Positions 1 through 8,176 of a stretch of DNA of 64,000 nucleotides are shown piece by piece; within the stretch, counting starts at the first letter, position 1; each line of letters opens with the position of its first letter. The DNA lies in the NCBI GenBank assembly GCA_964411125.1, contig CAYPJU010000021.1:20380-84379 (forward strand), written 5' to 3'. The notes under the pieces were generated by a model. That model was not told the DNA's origin. It did not search any database and saw nothing but the letters and a program-made list of their open reading frames with translations. The position numbers were made by a program, and so were the translations under genes. The DNA comes from JBFIHF01 sp964411125. Lineage in GTDB: Bacteria > Myxococcota_A > Bradymonadia > Bradymonadales > Bradymonadaceae.

Positions 1-1
1 C

Positions 2-772
2 GGTGACGACCGCGACCTCGGAGCCCGCGAAGACGGCGGCGGCCAGGACGCCCAGGCCCCCGACACCGGCCTGCGCGACCTTGGACCGCCCGCCCCGGGC
101 TCACCCTGTGCCGGACCGACCGAATGCGGACCGAATGCCCTCTGCATCGGAAAGGCGGAAGGCGGGTTCGCCTGCATGGCGACATGCTCCGTCCCGTACG
201 ACCTGTGTGTGGACGGCAGCGTGTGTCTCCCCGTCATGAGTGGTAACGCGGCGGTCTGCTATCTCGGCGGAGGGGTGGAACAGAGCGCGTCGTGCACGAG
301 CAATCTCGATTGCGCATCGGGCAACCTCTGCTTCGGAGCCGACGGGGAGTTCTACTGCCGCCCCGCTTGCGATGAGCGCGACGGGTGCCGGGGAGGCGAG
401 TATTGCCTGCGGCTCGCATCGGGCGCGGGATTTTGTCGCGAGGAGGTTGGTGCCCCCTGCCCCGGCGCGGACTGCGCACAGGGCCTGGAATGCAGCACGT
501 CGATGCCGGAGGTTGCGTCGATCTTCGCGAGCGGTTATTGCACCCGCCCATGCAGCGTGGACCTCGAATGTCCCGGGGACGCTGTCTGCGTGAAGCACCC
601 GTCGTCCCCCGACGTCGCCGTCTGTTTCGACCGTTGCGGCCACGACTCGGAGTGCCGCTTCAACGCCGGGTTTCGGTGCATGGGGGCCGAGAACTGCTCC
701 GGGAGCGGGGACCCGGAGGGATGCGAGCAGTTCTTCGGAGAAGACCGGTTCTGCCTCGATTCGACGCCGTGA
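2..772 (+). CDS. Cysteine-rich secreted protein, 3' part (5' end outside window)
   Basis: The reading frame is open from the first bases of the window to the TGA at 770-772, so this is the C-terminal 256 residues of a longer protein. The visible part begins with a Gly/Asp-rich linker (DDRDLGAREDGG) and then has repeated short modules in which four to six cysteines are spaced 4-8 residues apart, with phrases such as CTSNLDCASGNLC and CSVDLECPGDAVC. This is the Dickkopf/EGF-like disulfide pattern common in exported proteins of Myxococcota. Function is unknown; surface or periplasmic location is inferred from cysteine content. An internal ATG at 176 is inside the Cys-rich region and is unlikely to be the start. 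It resembles the complete Cys-rich lipoprotein at 11400-12854 in style, not in detailed sequence. Confidence 0.8.
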   Translation, partial: GDDRDLGAREDGGGQDAQAPDTGLRDLGPPAPGSPCAGPTECGPNALCIGKAEGGFACMATCSVPYDLCVDGSVCLPVMSGNAAVCYLGGGVEQSASCTSNLDCASGNLCFGADGEFYCRPACDERDGCRGGEYCLRLASGAGFCREEVGAPCPGADCAQGLECSTSMPEVASIFASGYCTRPCSVDLECPGDAVCVKHPSSPDVAVCFDRCGHDSECRFNAGFRCMGAENCSGSGDPEGCEQFFGEDRFCLDSTP

Positions 773-851
773 GCGCTTACGATTGGAATGCGTCGCGGCG
801 GACCAAGGTTCAGACTCCCGAACGCCCCGACGCCTTCGACACGGGAAAGAA

Positions 852-1328
852 ATGCTTCTGAAACTCGCACTGCTTCTCATCACCATACCGATGTTGGAGC
901 TCTTCGTACTGATCCCACTCGCGAGCCAGATCGGCGTCGGTCCCACGATCGCGATCATCGTAGTGACCGGTATCGTCGGGGCATGGCTGGCGCGAAGAGA
1001 AGGTCTGGGAGCATGGCGGCGGTTTCGCGAAGAACTCGCCACGGGAGCCCTCCCCCAGGACGCGATGGTCGATGGCGTCGCCGTGCTGGTCGCATGCGCC
1101 TTTCTGATGACCCCCGGCGTCTTGACCGACGCGGTCGGCATGGCGCTTTTGATTCCCGCGGTTCGTAGTCCGTTGAAGGGTTACATCAAGCGCAGGATCA
1201 CAAAGCTGTTGCAGAATTCCTACACCACCGTTATCGATGGGCGGTCGCAGCGCCCGTCGATCGGACGCCGCGTGATGGATGACGACGTCATCGACATTAC
1301 CCCCGCCAACGAGCGGCATCCGGCCTAA
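852..1328 (+). CDS. fxsA: FxsA family membrane protein
   Basis: A 158-residue inner-membrane protein of the FxsA family, whose E. coli member relieves F-plasmid exclusion of phage T7 when overproduced; its normal role is not established. The start MLLKLALL at 852 follows GGGAAAG and gives the usual N-terminal hydrophobic segment (residues 1-45, two membrane passes) with the family-typical phrase PMLELFVLI. A further hydrophobic stretch lies around residues 70-100 (VAVLVACAFLMTPGVLTDAVG), where MTPG-TD is the conserved FxsA motif. The tail is polar and ends in an acidic VIDI-containing stretch. An upstream start at 783 would add 23 unlike residues. It sits 79 bases after the Cys-rich gene and 41 bases before the PHP gene on the same strand, so cotranscription is possible. 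Confidence 0.88.
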   Translation: MLLKLALLLITIPMLELFVLIPLASQIGVGPTIAIIVVTGIVGAWLARREGLGAWRRFREELATGALPQDAMVDGVAVLVACAFLMTPGVLTDAVGMALLIPAVRSPLKGYIKRRITKLLQNSYTTVIDGRSQRPSIGRRVMDDDVIDITPANERHPA

Positions 1329-1369
1329 CCCCGGTTTCGCGCGGCGGAAAACTCATTCGAAGTGATGAA

Positions 1370-2191
1370 ATGCTGGTTGACCTGCATGTGAAGTCCTCGA
1401 CGTCCAACGGTGTGAAAGCCGGGCTGGACGACATCTTCTCTCGCGCCAAAACCGCCAAGCTCGATGGCCTCGCCTTCTGCGAGACCCTCTCGACGGCGAG
1501 CTGCGAGGATACGCTGGCCGCCGCCGAAAAAGCCGGCATTCCGGCGTTCGTCGGGGTCGAGATCCCGACGGACAAGGGCATCTTGCTCGCGTTCCCGCCG
1601 GAGATCGACAGCTTCTTCCTCGAGGAGGAATGGCGTCAGATGACGGAATTCGCGACGCCTCCGGCTCAGCAGATCATCAAGATGTTCAACGAGATCGGTG
1701 GCGCCGTCGTGGCCTCTCGGCCGTACGACCTGTCGATCCCGTACAACATGGGCGACCTCATCTTCACGCTCGACAACCTGCACGGCGTCGAAGTCTTCAA
1801 CAGCCGGTGCGGCCAGATCCAATGCGACTTCGCGCTGGAGGCTGCCAAGTTCATGGGCGTACCGACGTGCGGCGGAACCGACCCGACTTCGGCAGACAGC
1901 ATGGGCCGATACGCGACGTTCTTCGAAGAAGACATCCAGACCCAGCAGCAGTTCGTCAACGCGCTGCGCGACTCGGAGTACTGGGCGATCCAGTTCGGCG
2001 AGAGCCCCAAACCGAAGCGCACCCCTCGCAGCGACGATGACAGTCGCGGCGGACGTGGCGGCGGAGGCGGCGGACGTGGACGCAGCGGCGGCGGACGAGG
2101 CCGAAGTGGTGGAGGTGGAGGTCGCGGTCGCAGCGGCGGAGGTCGCAGCGGCGGCGGCGGTCGGAGCCGCGGTCGCTCCAAACGCGATTGA
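1370..2191 (+). CDS. PHP-domain protein with Gly/Arg/Ser-rich C-terminal tail
   Basis: A 273-residue protein. Residues 1-205 look like a PHP (polymerase and histidinol phosphatase) metal-dependent phosphoesterase domain: MLVDLHVKSSTSNG at the N-terminus corresponds to the family's DLHxHSxxSDG motif, with the second His replaced by Lys and Asp by Asn; VGVEI and the GGTDPTSADSMG segment match later metal-site motifs (GSDaH-like). Several usual metal ligands are therefore altered and activity is uncertain. Residues about 220-273 are almost only Gly, Arg and Ser in RGRSGGG-type repeats, an RGG-box-like tail of the kind that binds RNA in eukaryotic proteins and some cyanobacterial RNA-binding proteins. 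The stop is followed by a strong terminator. The fusion is unusual and the role is not known. Confidence 0.85.
   Translation: MLVDLHVKSSTSNGVKAGLDDIFSRAKTAKLDGLAFCETLSTASCEDTLAAAEKAGIPAFVGVEIPTDKGILLAFPPEIDSFFLEEEWRQMTEFATPPAQQIIKMFNEIGGAVVASRPYDLSIPYNMGDLIFTLDNLHGVEVFNSRCGQIQCDFALEAAKFMGVPTCGGTDPTSADSMGRYATFFEEDIQTQQQFVNALRDSEYWAIQFGESPKPKRTPRSDDDSRGGRGGGGGGRGRSGGGRGRSGGGGGRGRSGGGRSGGGGRSRGRSKRD
2041..2181 (+). repeat. G-rich in-frame repeat encoding the RGG-like tail
   Basis: Short imperfect units of the form CGX-AGC-GGC-GGC repeat through this stretch, giving Gly-Gly-Gly-Arg-Gly-Arg-Ser units at the C-terminus of the PHP protein. The strand is strongly purine/GC skewed and could vary in unit number by slippage. 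Confidence 0.75.
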
Positions 2192-2226
2192 GCCTGACCT
2201 CCGTGCCTCGACGCAGGACGACACGA

Positions 2227-2258
2227 GCGCCCTCCGGTAACGGAGCGGCGCTTTCTTT
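2227..2258 (+). terminator. Rho-independent terminator after the PHP gene
   Basis: Stem GCGCC-CTCCG, loop GTAA, CGGAG-(c)-GGCGC with a single bulged C, then TTTCTTT. It lies 36 bases past the PHP stop and between two convergent genes, so it most likely ends the plus-strand transcript. Confidence 0.75.
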
Positions 2259-2312
2259 ACGCGCGGGTGTAGCGCAGACGTTCGGATGCGTGAGGGTGGA
2301 CCGGAGCGGTCG

Positions 2313-3209
2313 TTACCCGAGGCGCTGCTCGATCTCGTCGATCGTCGGGATGGCACTGCGCCCCCCGAGACCTTCGCAGGAGAGTGCCGCCGCGACGTTG
2401 GCGAACGACGCGATCTTGTTCAACTCCCAGTCGTGGAGCACGCCGTAGATGATCGCCCCGTGGAAGACGTCGCCGGCGCCGGTCGTGTCGAGGACGTCCA
2501 CATCCTCGTAGGCTGGGATTCGGATGAGCTCACGCTGGGCGGACGACATCGCCACGCATCCCTCGTTGCCGAGCGTTACGATCGTGACGGAGGGGCCTCG
2601 CTCGAGGAGCGCGTGGCAGAGGTTCTCGAGCTCGCCGACCCCAGCGAACTGGCTGGCGAAGCGCTCCGAGGTGACGAGGTAGTCGGCATGCGCGACCGCC
2701 TCGCGAGTGCTTCCGGAGATCTCGTTCGCGTCGAGCACGACCTTGATCCCCTTCGCTTTGGCGGCCTTCATCAGCGACAGTTCCGCTTCGTTGTGGGTCG
2801 AGTCGACGAGGAGGAGGTCGGCTCCCTCCAGCACGCTCTCCCGGACCTCTTCTGCCCCCAACGGTGCGACGTTTCCGCCCGTCATGTAGACGTTGCGGCG
2901 CCCCGTCGTGCGCTCCACCACGACGAACGTCATCTGGCTGATGGCGTCTTCCTGATGGACCATGTGATCAGTGTCCACGCCCTCCTCCGCGAGGGTGCGC
3001 ACGATCTCGTCTCCTCGGGAATCGGAGCCGACCTTACCGACGAACCCCGTGTCGATTCCCCATCGAGAGAGCGCGACGATGGCGGTCGCCGCTGCGCCCC
3101 CACCCTGAGTGGAGAACTGCGTGAACTCCTTCTTGAAGTCGGGATCGACGAAGCGATCGACGACACCGATGTAGTCCAACGTACAGTTTCCGACGCCAAT
3201 TGCTCGCAT
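2313..3209 (-). CDS. PfkB/ribokinase-family sugar kinase
   Basis: A 298-residue cytoplasmic carbohydrate or nucleoside kinase of the PfkB family, transferring ATP phosphate to a sugar hydroxyl. Visible family marks are the N-terminal VGNCTLDYIG strand, the GGGAAATAIVALSRWG motif (PfkB signature 1 region) and DTTGAGDVFHGAIIYG near residue 250 (signature 2, including the catalytic Asp of GAGD). The start MRAIGVGN at 3209 is chosen because GGAG lies seven bases upstream and the extra residues encoded from 3272 do not look like family sequence. The substrate cannot be told from sequence; ribokinase-, sulfofructose- and adenosine-kinase-like members are all possible. The gene is the last of its strand before convergent transcription from the PHP gene. 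Confidence 0.9.
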   Translation of the reverse strand: MRAIGVGNCTLDYIGVVDRFVDPDFKKEFTQFSTQGGGAAATAIVALSRWGIDTGFVGKVGSDSRGDEIVRTLAEEGVDTDHMVHQEDAISQMTFVVVERTTGRRNVYMTGGNVAPLGAEEVRESVLEGADLLLVDSTHNEAELSLMKAAKAKGIKVVLDANEISGSTREAVAHADYLVTSERFASQFAGVGELENLCHALLERGPSVTIVTLGNEGCVAMSSAQRELIRIPAYEDVDVLDTTGAGDVFHGAIIYGVLHDWELNKIASFANVAAALSCEGLGGRSAIPTIDEIEQRLG

Positions 3210-3349
3210 CGTTTCTCCGGTCCTGGGGCGCGAGCTCGCCACACTCTGTGGGAAGTTCGTCACGCCCGACACTTACACGGGTAGCTCATCACCGCTGTCG
3301 CTGCAACGGTCCTCGGCTCGCTTTGTGCCGAAACGACGTGATGGTGGCC

Positions 3350-3377
3350 AAAAGAAAGGGCCGCCCGAAGGCGGCCC
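3350..3377 (-). terminator. Rho-independent terminator after the beta-propeller gene
   Basis: A perfect 8-bp stem GGGCCGCC / GGCGGCCC with a four-base TTCG loop (minus-strand reading) is followed by TTTCTTTT. It is 22 bases past the stop of the beta-propeller gene and separates it from the PfkB kinase gene. Confidence 0.88.
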
Positions 3378-3399
3378 GGCGAAACCCAGAGCGCTCCGT

Positions 3400-6300
3400 T
3401 CAGGGCGCGAGCAGGTTGTAATCGTCGGTGTCGAAGCTGTAGAGCCCGAACGGTCCCGCTGCGAAGAGGATCGTGTCCCCGTCGAGCGCGAAGTCCTGAG
3501 GCCAGCCTCGCAACGCGAAGTATGCCTGGGCGTGAGCGTTCGCTGCATCGCTGACGTTGACGACGAGCATCCCGCCGGGGACCTGGAAGAGCGCTTTGCC
3601 ATCGACGGCCCCGTAGAGGGTGGCCCAGTGGTCGATGTCGACCCGCGAGAGCTCCTTCAGGTTGGCGTCGTTCAGGTCGAGAATGGAGAGGTCGACCATG
3701 TTGTCCCAGTCCTCCCAGTCGTAGCCGTGTCGAGCGTAGTTCGACAGCCACGACTCGCGATGGGAGACGAGGACGTGCCCGGCTCCGTCCAGTTGCACGC
3801 TGTCCACGAGGCGGTCGGTGAAGCGGTTCCCGCCCTGGAGGTAGGCGCGGTTACCCACCACCTTCAGCTTGTTGATCGCCGTCTCGACGATGTTCGAACC
3901 CCACAGCGCGTCCTGAGTGAGGACCGTGTTGCCCTCGACCTGGATGACCTGTCCGGGGACGTTCACCGCAGCTCCCTTCACCGGGGCGGCGGGGTTGGAG
4001 TAGTCGATCGCTCGGAAGAAGTACTTCACGAACGGACGGTTGTCTCCCGGGACACGGTAGGGTCGTCGGTAGCTGAAGTAGAGAATGTCGTCCTTGGCGA
4101 GCACCCCGGCAGCCTCGTTGTTCTGGCCTCCGTTCTTGACCGGACCGAGCTTCGGGTTCGAAGCGTCGGTGACGTCGATGCCGTGGAAGTTCATCGTCGT
4201 CCAGTACCGGTACTTCTCGTGCGTGTAGGTGTGTTCCTCCACCTCGCTCGGGTCGGGCGTGTACGGCGTGCACTCGGTCTCGCCGTCGGCGTCCTGAGTG
4301 CACTGATGGAAAGCACCGGTGCAAACTTCGGCTTCCTTCGTTCCGTCGAGACGGGTCAACTGGCGGCACGAGGTCGAACCCTGCAGGTACGTGCACGCTT
4401 TCGGCTCGTAGGTTTGGTCGTCCCAGCAATCGTCCCAGTTGTAGTTGGACGGCTGCGTGTAGACGACGGTCTCCTCGCCCTCGAGCTTCTGCTCCCAGCC
4501 GCGTTCGATGAGGACGAGCGCGTCCCCGACGACGTGGATCGGTGCCTGAAACTGCCCGTGCCAGTAGTAGCTCAGTCCGTCCACGGCACCGCCTCCTTCG
4601 ACGAACGGCCCTCCACCGTAGTAGTCGTAGTAGCCGTAGTGGAGCGGCGGGAGTTTGTCCGACACGAGCGTCCCTTTCGGGGTCGGCTGCGTCGGGTCGG
4701 CCAGGTCCCACACCTCGAGGGACGTACGGTATCCCTGGCCGGGGCCGGTATTGTTGCCGTTACCGACGTACTCGTTCGAGATGGCCACGAGCTTGTCGTC
4801 CATCTGGATGAGGCGCGCCCCCGCCGGAATCTCGAACTCCGCGATCGTTGCGGCCTGGTCGACATCGCCAGCGAGGCCGATGACCTGCACGGTGTCGGTC
4901 AACTGGACGTTGTGGTTGTAGCCCCACCACCCCCAGTACGCCTGATTGCTTCGGCGGCGGACGCCGTGGTCACCGAAGACCAGGATGTCCCGATAGTTCG
5001 GAGCGAGCTCGAGCCGGCTCAGCTCCTGCGGCTGATCCGGGTTGGTCGTGTCGAAGAGGCTCAGCTCGGCCTCGGAGAGGTTGCCGGTGGTGTTCGCGTC
5101 GGGATCGGCGACGAAGCTTCGGCGCACCTGCGTGTCCTGCTCCATCGTTCCGCGCTTCGTGAGCGTGTCGTCCGAGAACGTGAAGATCTGAACGCCGCTC
5201 TTGTACGTGGAGGAGCTGTCGTCCCACCCGCTGAACGGGAGCAGCACGAGGCCCGTTTCGACTTCTCCGGTCGGCGCGACGGCCGACGTTCCTCCCTCGA
5301 GGACGGTGAATGCTCGGTCGTCCCAGTTCGCCTCGGACCAGCTCCAGTCGAGGTCGAGCTCCTCGCGATCGACCAGCGGATTGGGGTTCGTGAGGTCTTC
5401 GATGTCGTACAGGCTGACGGCGAGCGTCACACCATTCTGGTCGTTCTTGCCGATGCCGACGAGGCGCGTCTCGTTCGAGACGGGCTTGAAGAAATCGTTC
5501 CAGCCTGAGATCACGAACTCCGACTTCTCTTCGATCTGCCCGGTACCGTCGATGCTGAACGCGTGAAACGGGTCGACCTGCTCGTACGTCACGAAGAAAG
5601 CTTTCTCTCCGAGGAAGATCGTGGCGAAGAGGGATTCGCCGTCCCCGAACGTCTCGGAGTCGACGGGCTTCGCGTCGGCGATGTCGCTGATGTCGAAGGT
5701 CTGTACGTAGTTCGTGTCGCCCTGCGACCTCCAACTGTTGCCAGACACCACCCGCAGCATGTCTCCGTGGTGACTCATGTTCGTTTTCTTGGCGACGTAG
5801 CCGTCGACCTCGATCGTATCTCCCTCCACCATCGTTCCGTCGGGGTTCGAGATGTCGATCAAGGTCACCTCGCTCCCCTGCGAGTTGCCGCGATTCCAGT
5901 CCCAGCGAGCCACCATCAACAGCTCGTTCGAAGCCTGGATGTCGGTGAGATATCCCTGCGTGTCGACGTCGATCCGTGTCTTCTCGGCGAGGCGCCCCCC
6001 GTCGGAGACGCTGTAGGATTGCACGTACGTCGTCTGGCTCTGCCAGTCGGTGGTGACCACGAAGAGGGCTTCGTCGCCGCTCCCGCGGGTCAGCCGGCTG
6101 CGCTGAATGTACCCCGGCACCTTCGCGCGCCCCGTCACGACCGGTTTCGTCGGGTCGGAGGTATCGATCGCGAGGACAAGACCGCCATTGAACGTCTGCA
6201 CGTCGACGTCGTCTCGACCGCCCCAGTAGCCCTGCCAGTTGTTGAGCAGCACGTAGACCCGGTCGCCGACCGAGTACATCTCGACCGGCGTACCCGACAC

Positions 6301-6705
6301 CTGGACGTGCCCGATGATCTCAGGGTTGTCCACGTCCGAGAAGTCGATGATCTGAAGGCCGCGGTAAGCGTTCAGGTTGAGGATCTTGTCGGTCCCGTCG
6401 AGGACTCGGTAGATGTCCCCCTCCTCCACCGTACGTTCTTCGTCGCCTGCGCCGTCGGCCTCCGCGCCCGTATCGAGGTCCTGACCATTGTTCCCCCTTT
6501 CGTCCGCCGTCGCTTCCCCCGCCTGGCCGTCGGCCGAGACGAAATCCGACTGCCCCTCGCGGGGCATCGGCTGGGGTTCGTTCGGCACGATCACTGGATC
6601 GGGGTCGGGGTTCGGTGAAGGGCCCTCGGGGCCGTCCACACATGCCGATGCGAGAGCGATCGCCGAGGCCGAAAGCCACCATTGCCAGTTTGCATTCCGT
6701 TTCAT
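3400..6705 (-). CDS. Large secreted beta-propeller-domain lipoprotein
   Basis: A 1101-residue exported protein of the Beta_propel family (secreted beta-propeller proteins of archaea and bacteria). The start MKRNANWQWW at 6705 has GAGG eight bases upstream; the next 20 residues form a signal peptide ending ALASAC, a lipobox-like site. A Pro/Asp/Glu-rich linker (residues about 25-95) tethers the propeller. Repeated blade phrases follow, of the type GDRVYVLLN, IDTSDPTKPVV and LEVWDLADPTQP, as in the family's habit of comparing events with named states. A Cys-containing insertion with CWDDQTYEPKACTYLQG lies near residue 760. Function is unknown; the family is thought to be structural or binding rather than catalytic. 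It is monocistronic, with a terminator after it and AT-rich DNA before it. Confidence 0.87.
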   Translation of the reverse strand: MKRNANWQWWLSASAIALASACVDGPEGPSPNPDPDPVIVPNEPQPMPREGQSDFVSADGQAGEATADERGNNGQDLDTGAEADGAGDEERTVEEGDIYRVLDGTDKILNLNAYRGLQIIDFSDVDNPEIIGHVQVSGTPVEMYSVGDRVYVLLNNWQGYWGGRDDVDVQTFNGGLVLAIDTSDPTKPVVTGRAKVPGYIQRSRLTRGSGDEALFVVTTDWQSQTTYVQSYSVSDGGRLAEKTRIDVDTQGYLTDIQASNELLMVARWDWNRGNSQGSEVTLIDISNPDGTMVEGDTIEVDGYVAKKTNMSHHGDMLRVVSGNSWRSQGDTNYVQTFDISDIADAKPVDSETFGDGESLFATIFLGEKAFFVTYEQVDPFHAFSIDGTGQIEEKSEFVISGWNDFFKPVSNETRLVGIGKNDQNGVTLAVSLYDIEDLTNPNPLVDREELDLDWSWSEANWDDRAFTVLEGGTSAVAPTGEVETGLVLLPFSGWDDSSSTYKSGVQIFTFSDDTLTKRGTMEQDTQVRRSFVADPDANTTGNLSEAELSLFDTTNPDQPQELSRLELAPNYRDILVFGDHGVRRRSNQAYWGWWGYNHNVQLTDTVQVIGLAGDVDQAATIAEFEIPAGARLIQMDDKLVAISNEYVGNGNNTGPGQGYRTSLEVWDLADPTQPTPKGTLVSDKLPPLHYGYYDYYGGGPFVEGGGAVDGLSYYWHGQFQAPIHVVGDALVLIERGWEQKLEGEETVVYTQPSNYNWDDCWDDQTYEPKACTYLQGSTSCRQLTRLDGTKEAEVCTGAFHQCTQDADGETECTPYTPDPSEVEEHTYTHEKYRYWTTMNFHGIDVTDASNPKLGPVKNGGQNNEAAGVLAKDDILYFSYRRPYRVPGDNRPFVKYFFRAIDYSNPAAPVKGAAVNVPGQVIQVEGNTVLTQDALWGSNIVETAINKLKVVGNRAYLQGGNRFTDRLVDSVQLDGAGHVLVSHRESWLSNYARHGYDWEDWDNMVDLSILDLNDANLKELSRVDIDHWATLYGAVDGKALFQVPGGMLVVNVSDAANAHAQAYFALRGWPQDFALDGDTILFAAGPFGLYSFDTDDYNLLAP

Positions 6706-6775
6706 CGTGTTCCTCATCCGTTCGTTGATATCCGACCAGGTATAGAGCAACTACGATGCCGAGCTGGCGAGCTTC

Positions 6776-6788
6776 TTGATTTTATCAA
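6776..6788. promoter_or_regulatory. AT-rich inverted repeat upstream of the beta-propeller gene
   Basis: TTGAT-TTT-ATCAA lies 71 bases upstream of the beta-propeller start in a stretch much richer in A+T than its surroundings (about 6770-6800). It could be part of a promoter or an operator for that gene; no clear -35/-10 pair was identified. Confidence 0.3.
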
Positions 6789-6881
6789 TAAACACAACCA
6801 CTTGACGCACCCCAGCCTTCGGAGTGGGCCGGTTGAATCTCAAATTTCCGTCATCGATGACCAGGCCAAAGCAGCTTCGGT

Positions 6882-8117
6882 TCAGATTTTTGAGGGATAG
6901 CGGCGAGTGGGGAACTTCCAGACTGCAAACGCTCCCCCGATCAGCGTGAGCGCCGCCGAGAGTGCGAGGTGCGCCGCATATCCGAGGTTGCTCGCGCTGA
7001 CTCCGCTCAGGACGGAGCCGAGGCCGGTCGCGAGCACCACGATCGACGCCATTACCGTGTAGTCCGATCCGGTGTGGCGGGGCCGGCACCAGTCCATCAT
7101 GCAGGTGAAGAGTATGACGGTCGCCATTCCGCCCACGACTCCTTCGATTCCCACGAGCCACGATGCGGCGGCGTTGGACTTCCCGATCAGCACCAGCGGG
7201 ATGTAGAGCAACGCTCCGAGCACCTGCATCCCGACGCCGACGGCGAGGGCTCGGCGTCGAGTCGTGCGGTCGGCGACCACGCCGCCGAGCACGGCGCCGG
7301 CGAGCCCGGCCACGAACCCCACCCCGCCCACGATGGCGCCGATCTCGGTCATCGAAAAACCGAGATCGACCAACATGGGGCGGACCATTCCTGCGGCCAT
7401 CGCATCCCCCAGCTTGTATGCGACGAGCAGCGCCAGAACCGTCCACGCGCCATCCCCTCGAAAGAACGAACGCAAGACGGTGAATCCGCCGGCCTCCGCG
7501 GTGTCGGGCTTCTCGGCCGCGGAGCGCCCCTCGGGAAAGGCTAGTACCGGTAGGAGCGCGACCGCCAACGCCAGAATGCAAGCCGCGAGGCCGGACCACC
7601 AACCGAGCGTCTCGATCAGCACGAGCGCCCCGGCGCCGCCGAAGATCATCCCCACCCGGTAGCCGCCTACCTGCAGCCCGTTCCCCTTGCCACGCTCCTC
7701 GGGACGCAAGACCTCGACGGCCAGCCCGTCCGTCGCGATGTCCTGGGTCGCGTTGAGAAGATTGATCCAGAGCACGCCGGCAAGGAGCGGGACGAGATTG
7801 CCGTCGAGTGGATCGAACAGCATCAGCGCACCGAGGGATACCATCGTGAGAAGCTGCAGGGGGATCAGCCATCCCTTCCGACGCGGCAACTTCCCGAGCG
7901 GTCGGTCGACCCACGGTGCCCACAAGAACTTGAGGCCCCATGGCAGCGCGAGCAACGACGAGAGCCCGATCCCTTCGAGGGAGGTGCCCCCTTCGCGAAG
8001 CAGCACCGGCACGGCCTGCACGAAGAGGCCGAACGGGATACCCTGCGAAAAGTAGAGGGCTCCGAGCAGAAGAAAGCGCTGTCGAGTGGACAGAGAGTGG
8101 ATGTGGCTCGTGCTCAT
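6882..8117 (-). CDS. AmpG-like (PAT family) MFS transporter
   Basis: A 411-residue polytopic inner-membrane protein with about 12 hydrophobic segments. The first (LLLGALYFSQGIPFGLFVQAVPVLL) and the following SLEGIGLSSLLALPWGLKF-LWAPWVDRP region are the characteristic start of the AmpG / peptide-acetyl-CoA transporter branch of the major facilitator superfamily. AmpG imports anhydro-muropeptides from the periplasm for wall recycling; with 411 residues this protein lacks the two extra C-terminal segments of E. coli AmpG, so muropeptide import is a guess. The start has GAGG five bases upstream. It is divergent from a MepA-like endopeptidase gene, and a lytic transglycosylase lies 2.5 kb away, which fits a wall-recycling role but does not prove it. 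Confidence 0.82.
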   Translation of the reverse strand: MSTSHIHSLSTRQRFLLLGALYFSQGIPFGLFVQAVPVLLREGGTSLEGIGLSSLLALPWGLKFLWAPWVDRPLGKLPRRKGWLIPLQLLTMVSLGALMLFDPLDGNLVPLLAGVLWINLLNATQDIATDGLAVEVLRPEERGKGNGLQVGGYRVGMIFGGAGALVLIETLGWWSGLAACILALAVALLPVLAFPEGRSAAEKPDTAEAGGFTVLRSFFRGDGAWTVLALLVAYKLGDAMAAGMVRPMLVDLGFSMTEIGAIVGGVGFVAGLAGAVLGGVVADRTTRRRALAVGVGMQVLGALLYIPLVLIGKSNAAASWLVGIEGVVGGMATVILFTCMMDWCRPRHTGSDYTVMASIVVLATGLGSVLSGVSASNLGYAAHLALSAALTLIGGAFAVWKFPTRRYPSKI

Positions 8118-8132
8118 CTGGACCTCGCGCGG

Positions 8133-8161
8133 TTGCGAGTTGAGTGGCGACCCGTTTTAAT
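8133..8161 (+). promoter_or_regulatory. Possible sigma70-type promoter for the MepA-like gene
   Basis: TTGCGA, 17-base spacer, TTTAAT. The -10 box is only about 15 bases from the start codon, giving a very short leader. Match by eye only. Confidence 0.35.
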
Positions 8162-8176
8162 ACTCCCGAAGGTATG

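Noticed and set aside
2041..2181. Possible CRISPR or tandem DNA repeat
   Set aside because: The repetition is codon-level coding of Gly/Arg/Ser in one frame and lacks spacers.
3325..5508. Very long plus-strand open frame (727 codons) opposite the beta-propeller gene
   Set aside because: It is the antisense shadow of a clearly coding gene; its protein has no recognisable pattern and is Arg/Val-rich as expected from high-GC antisense frames.
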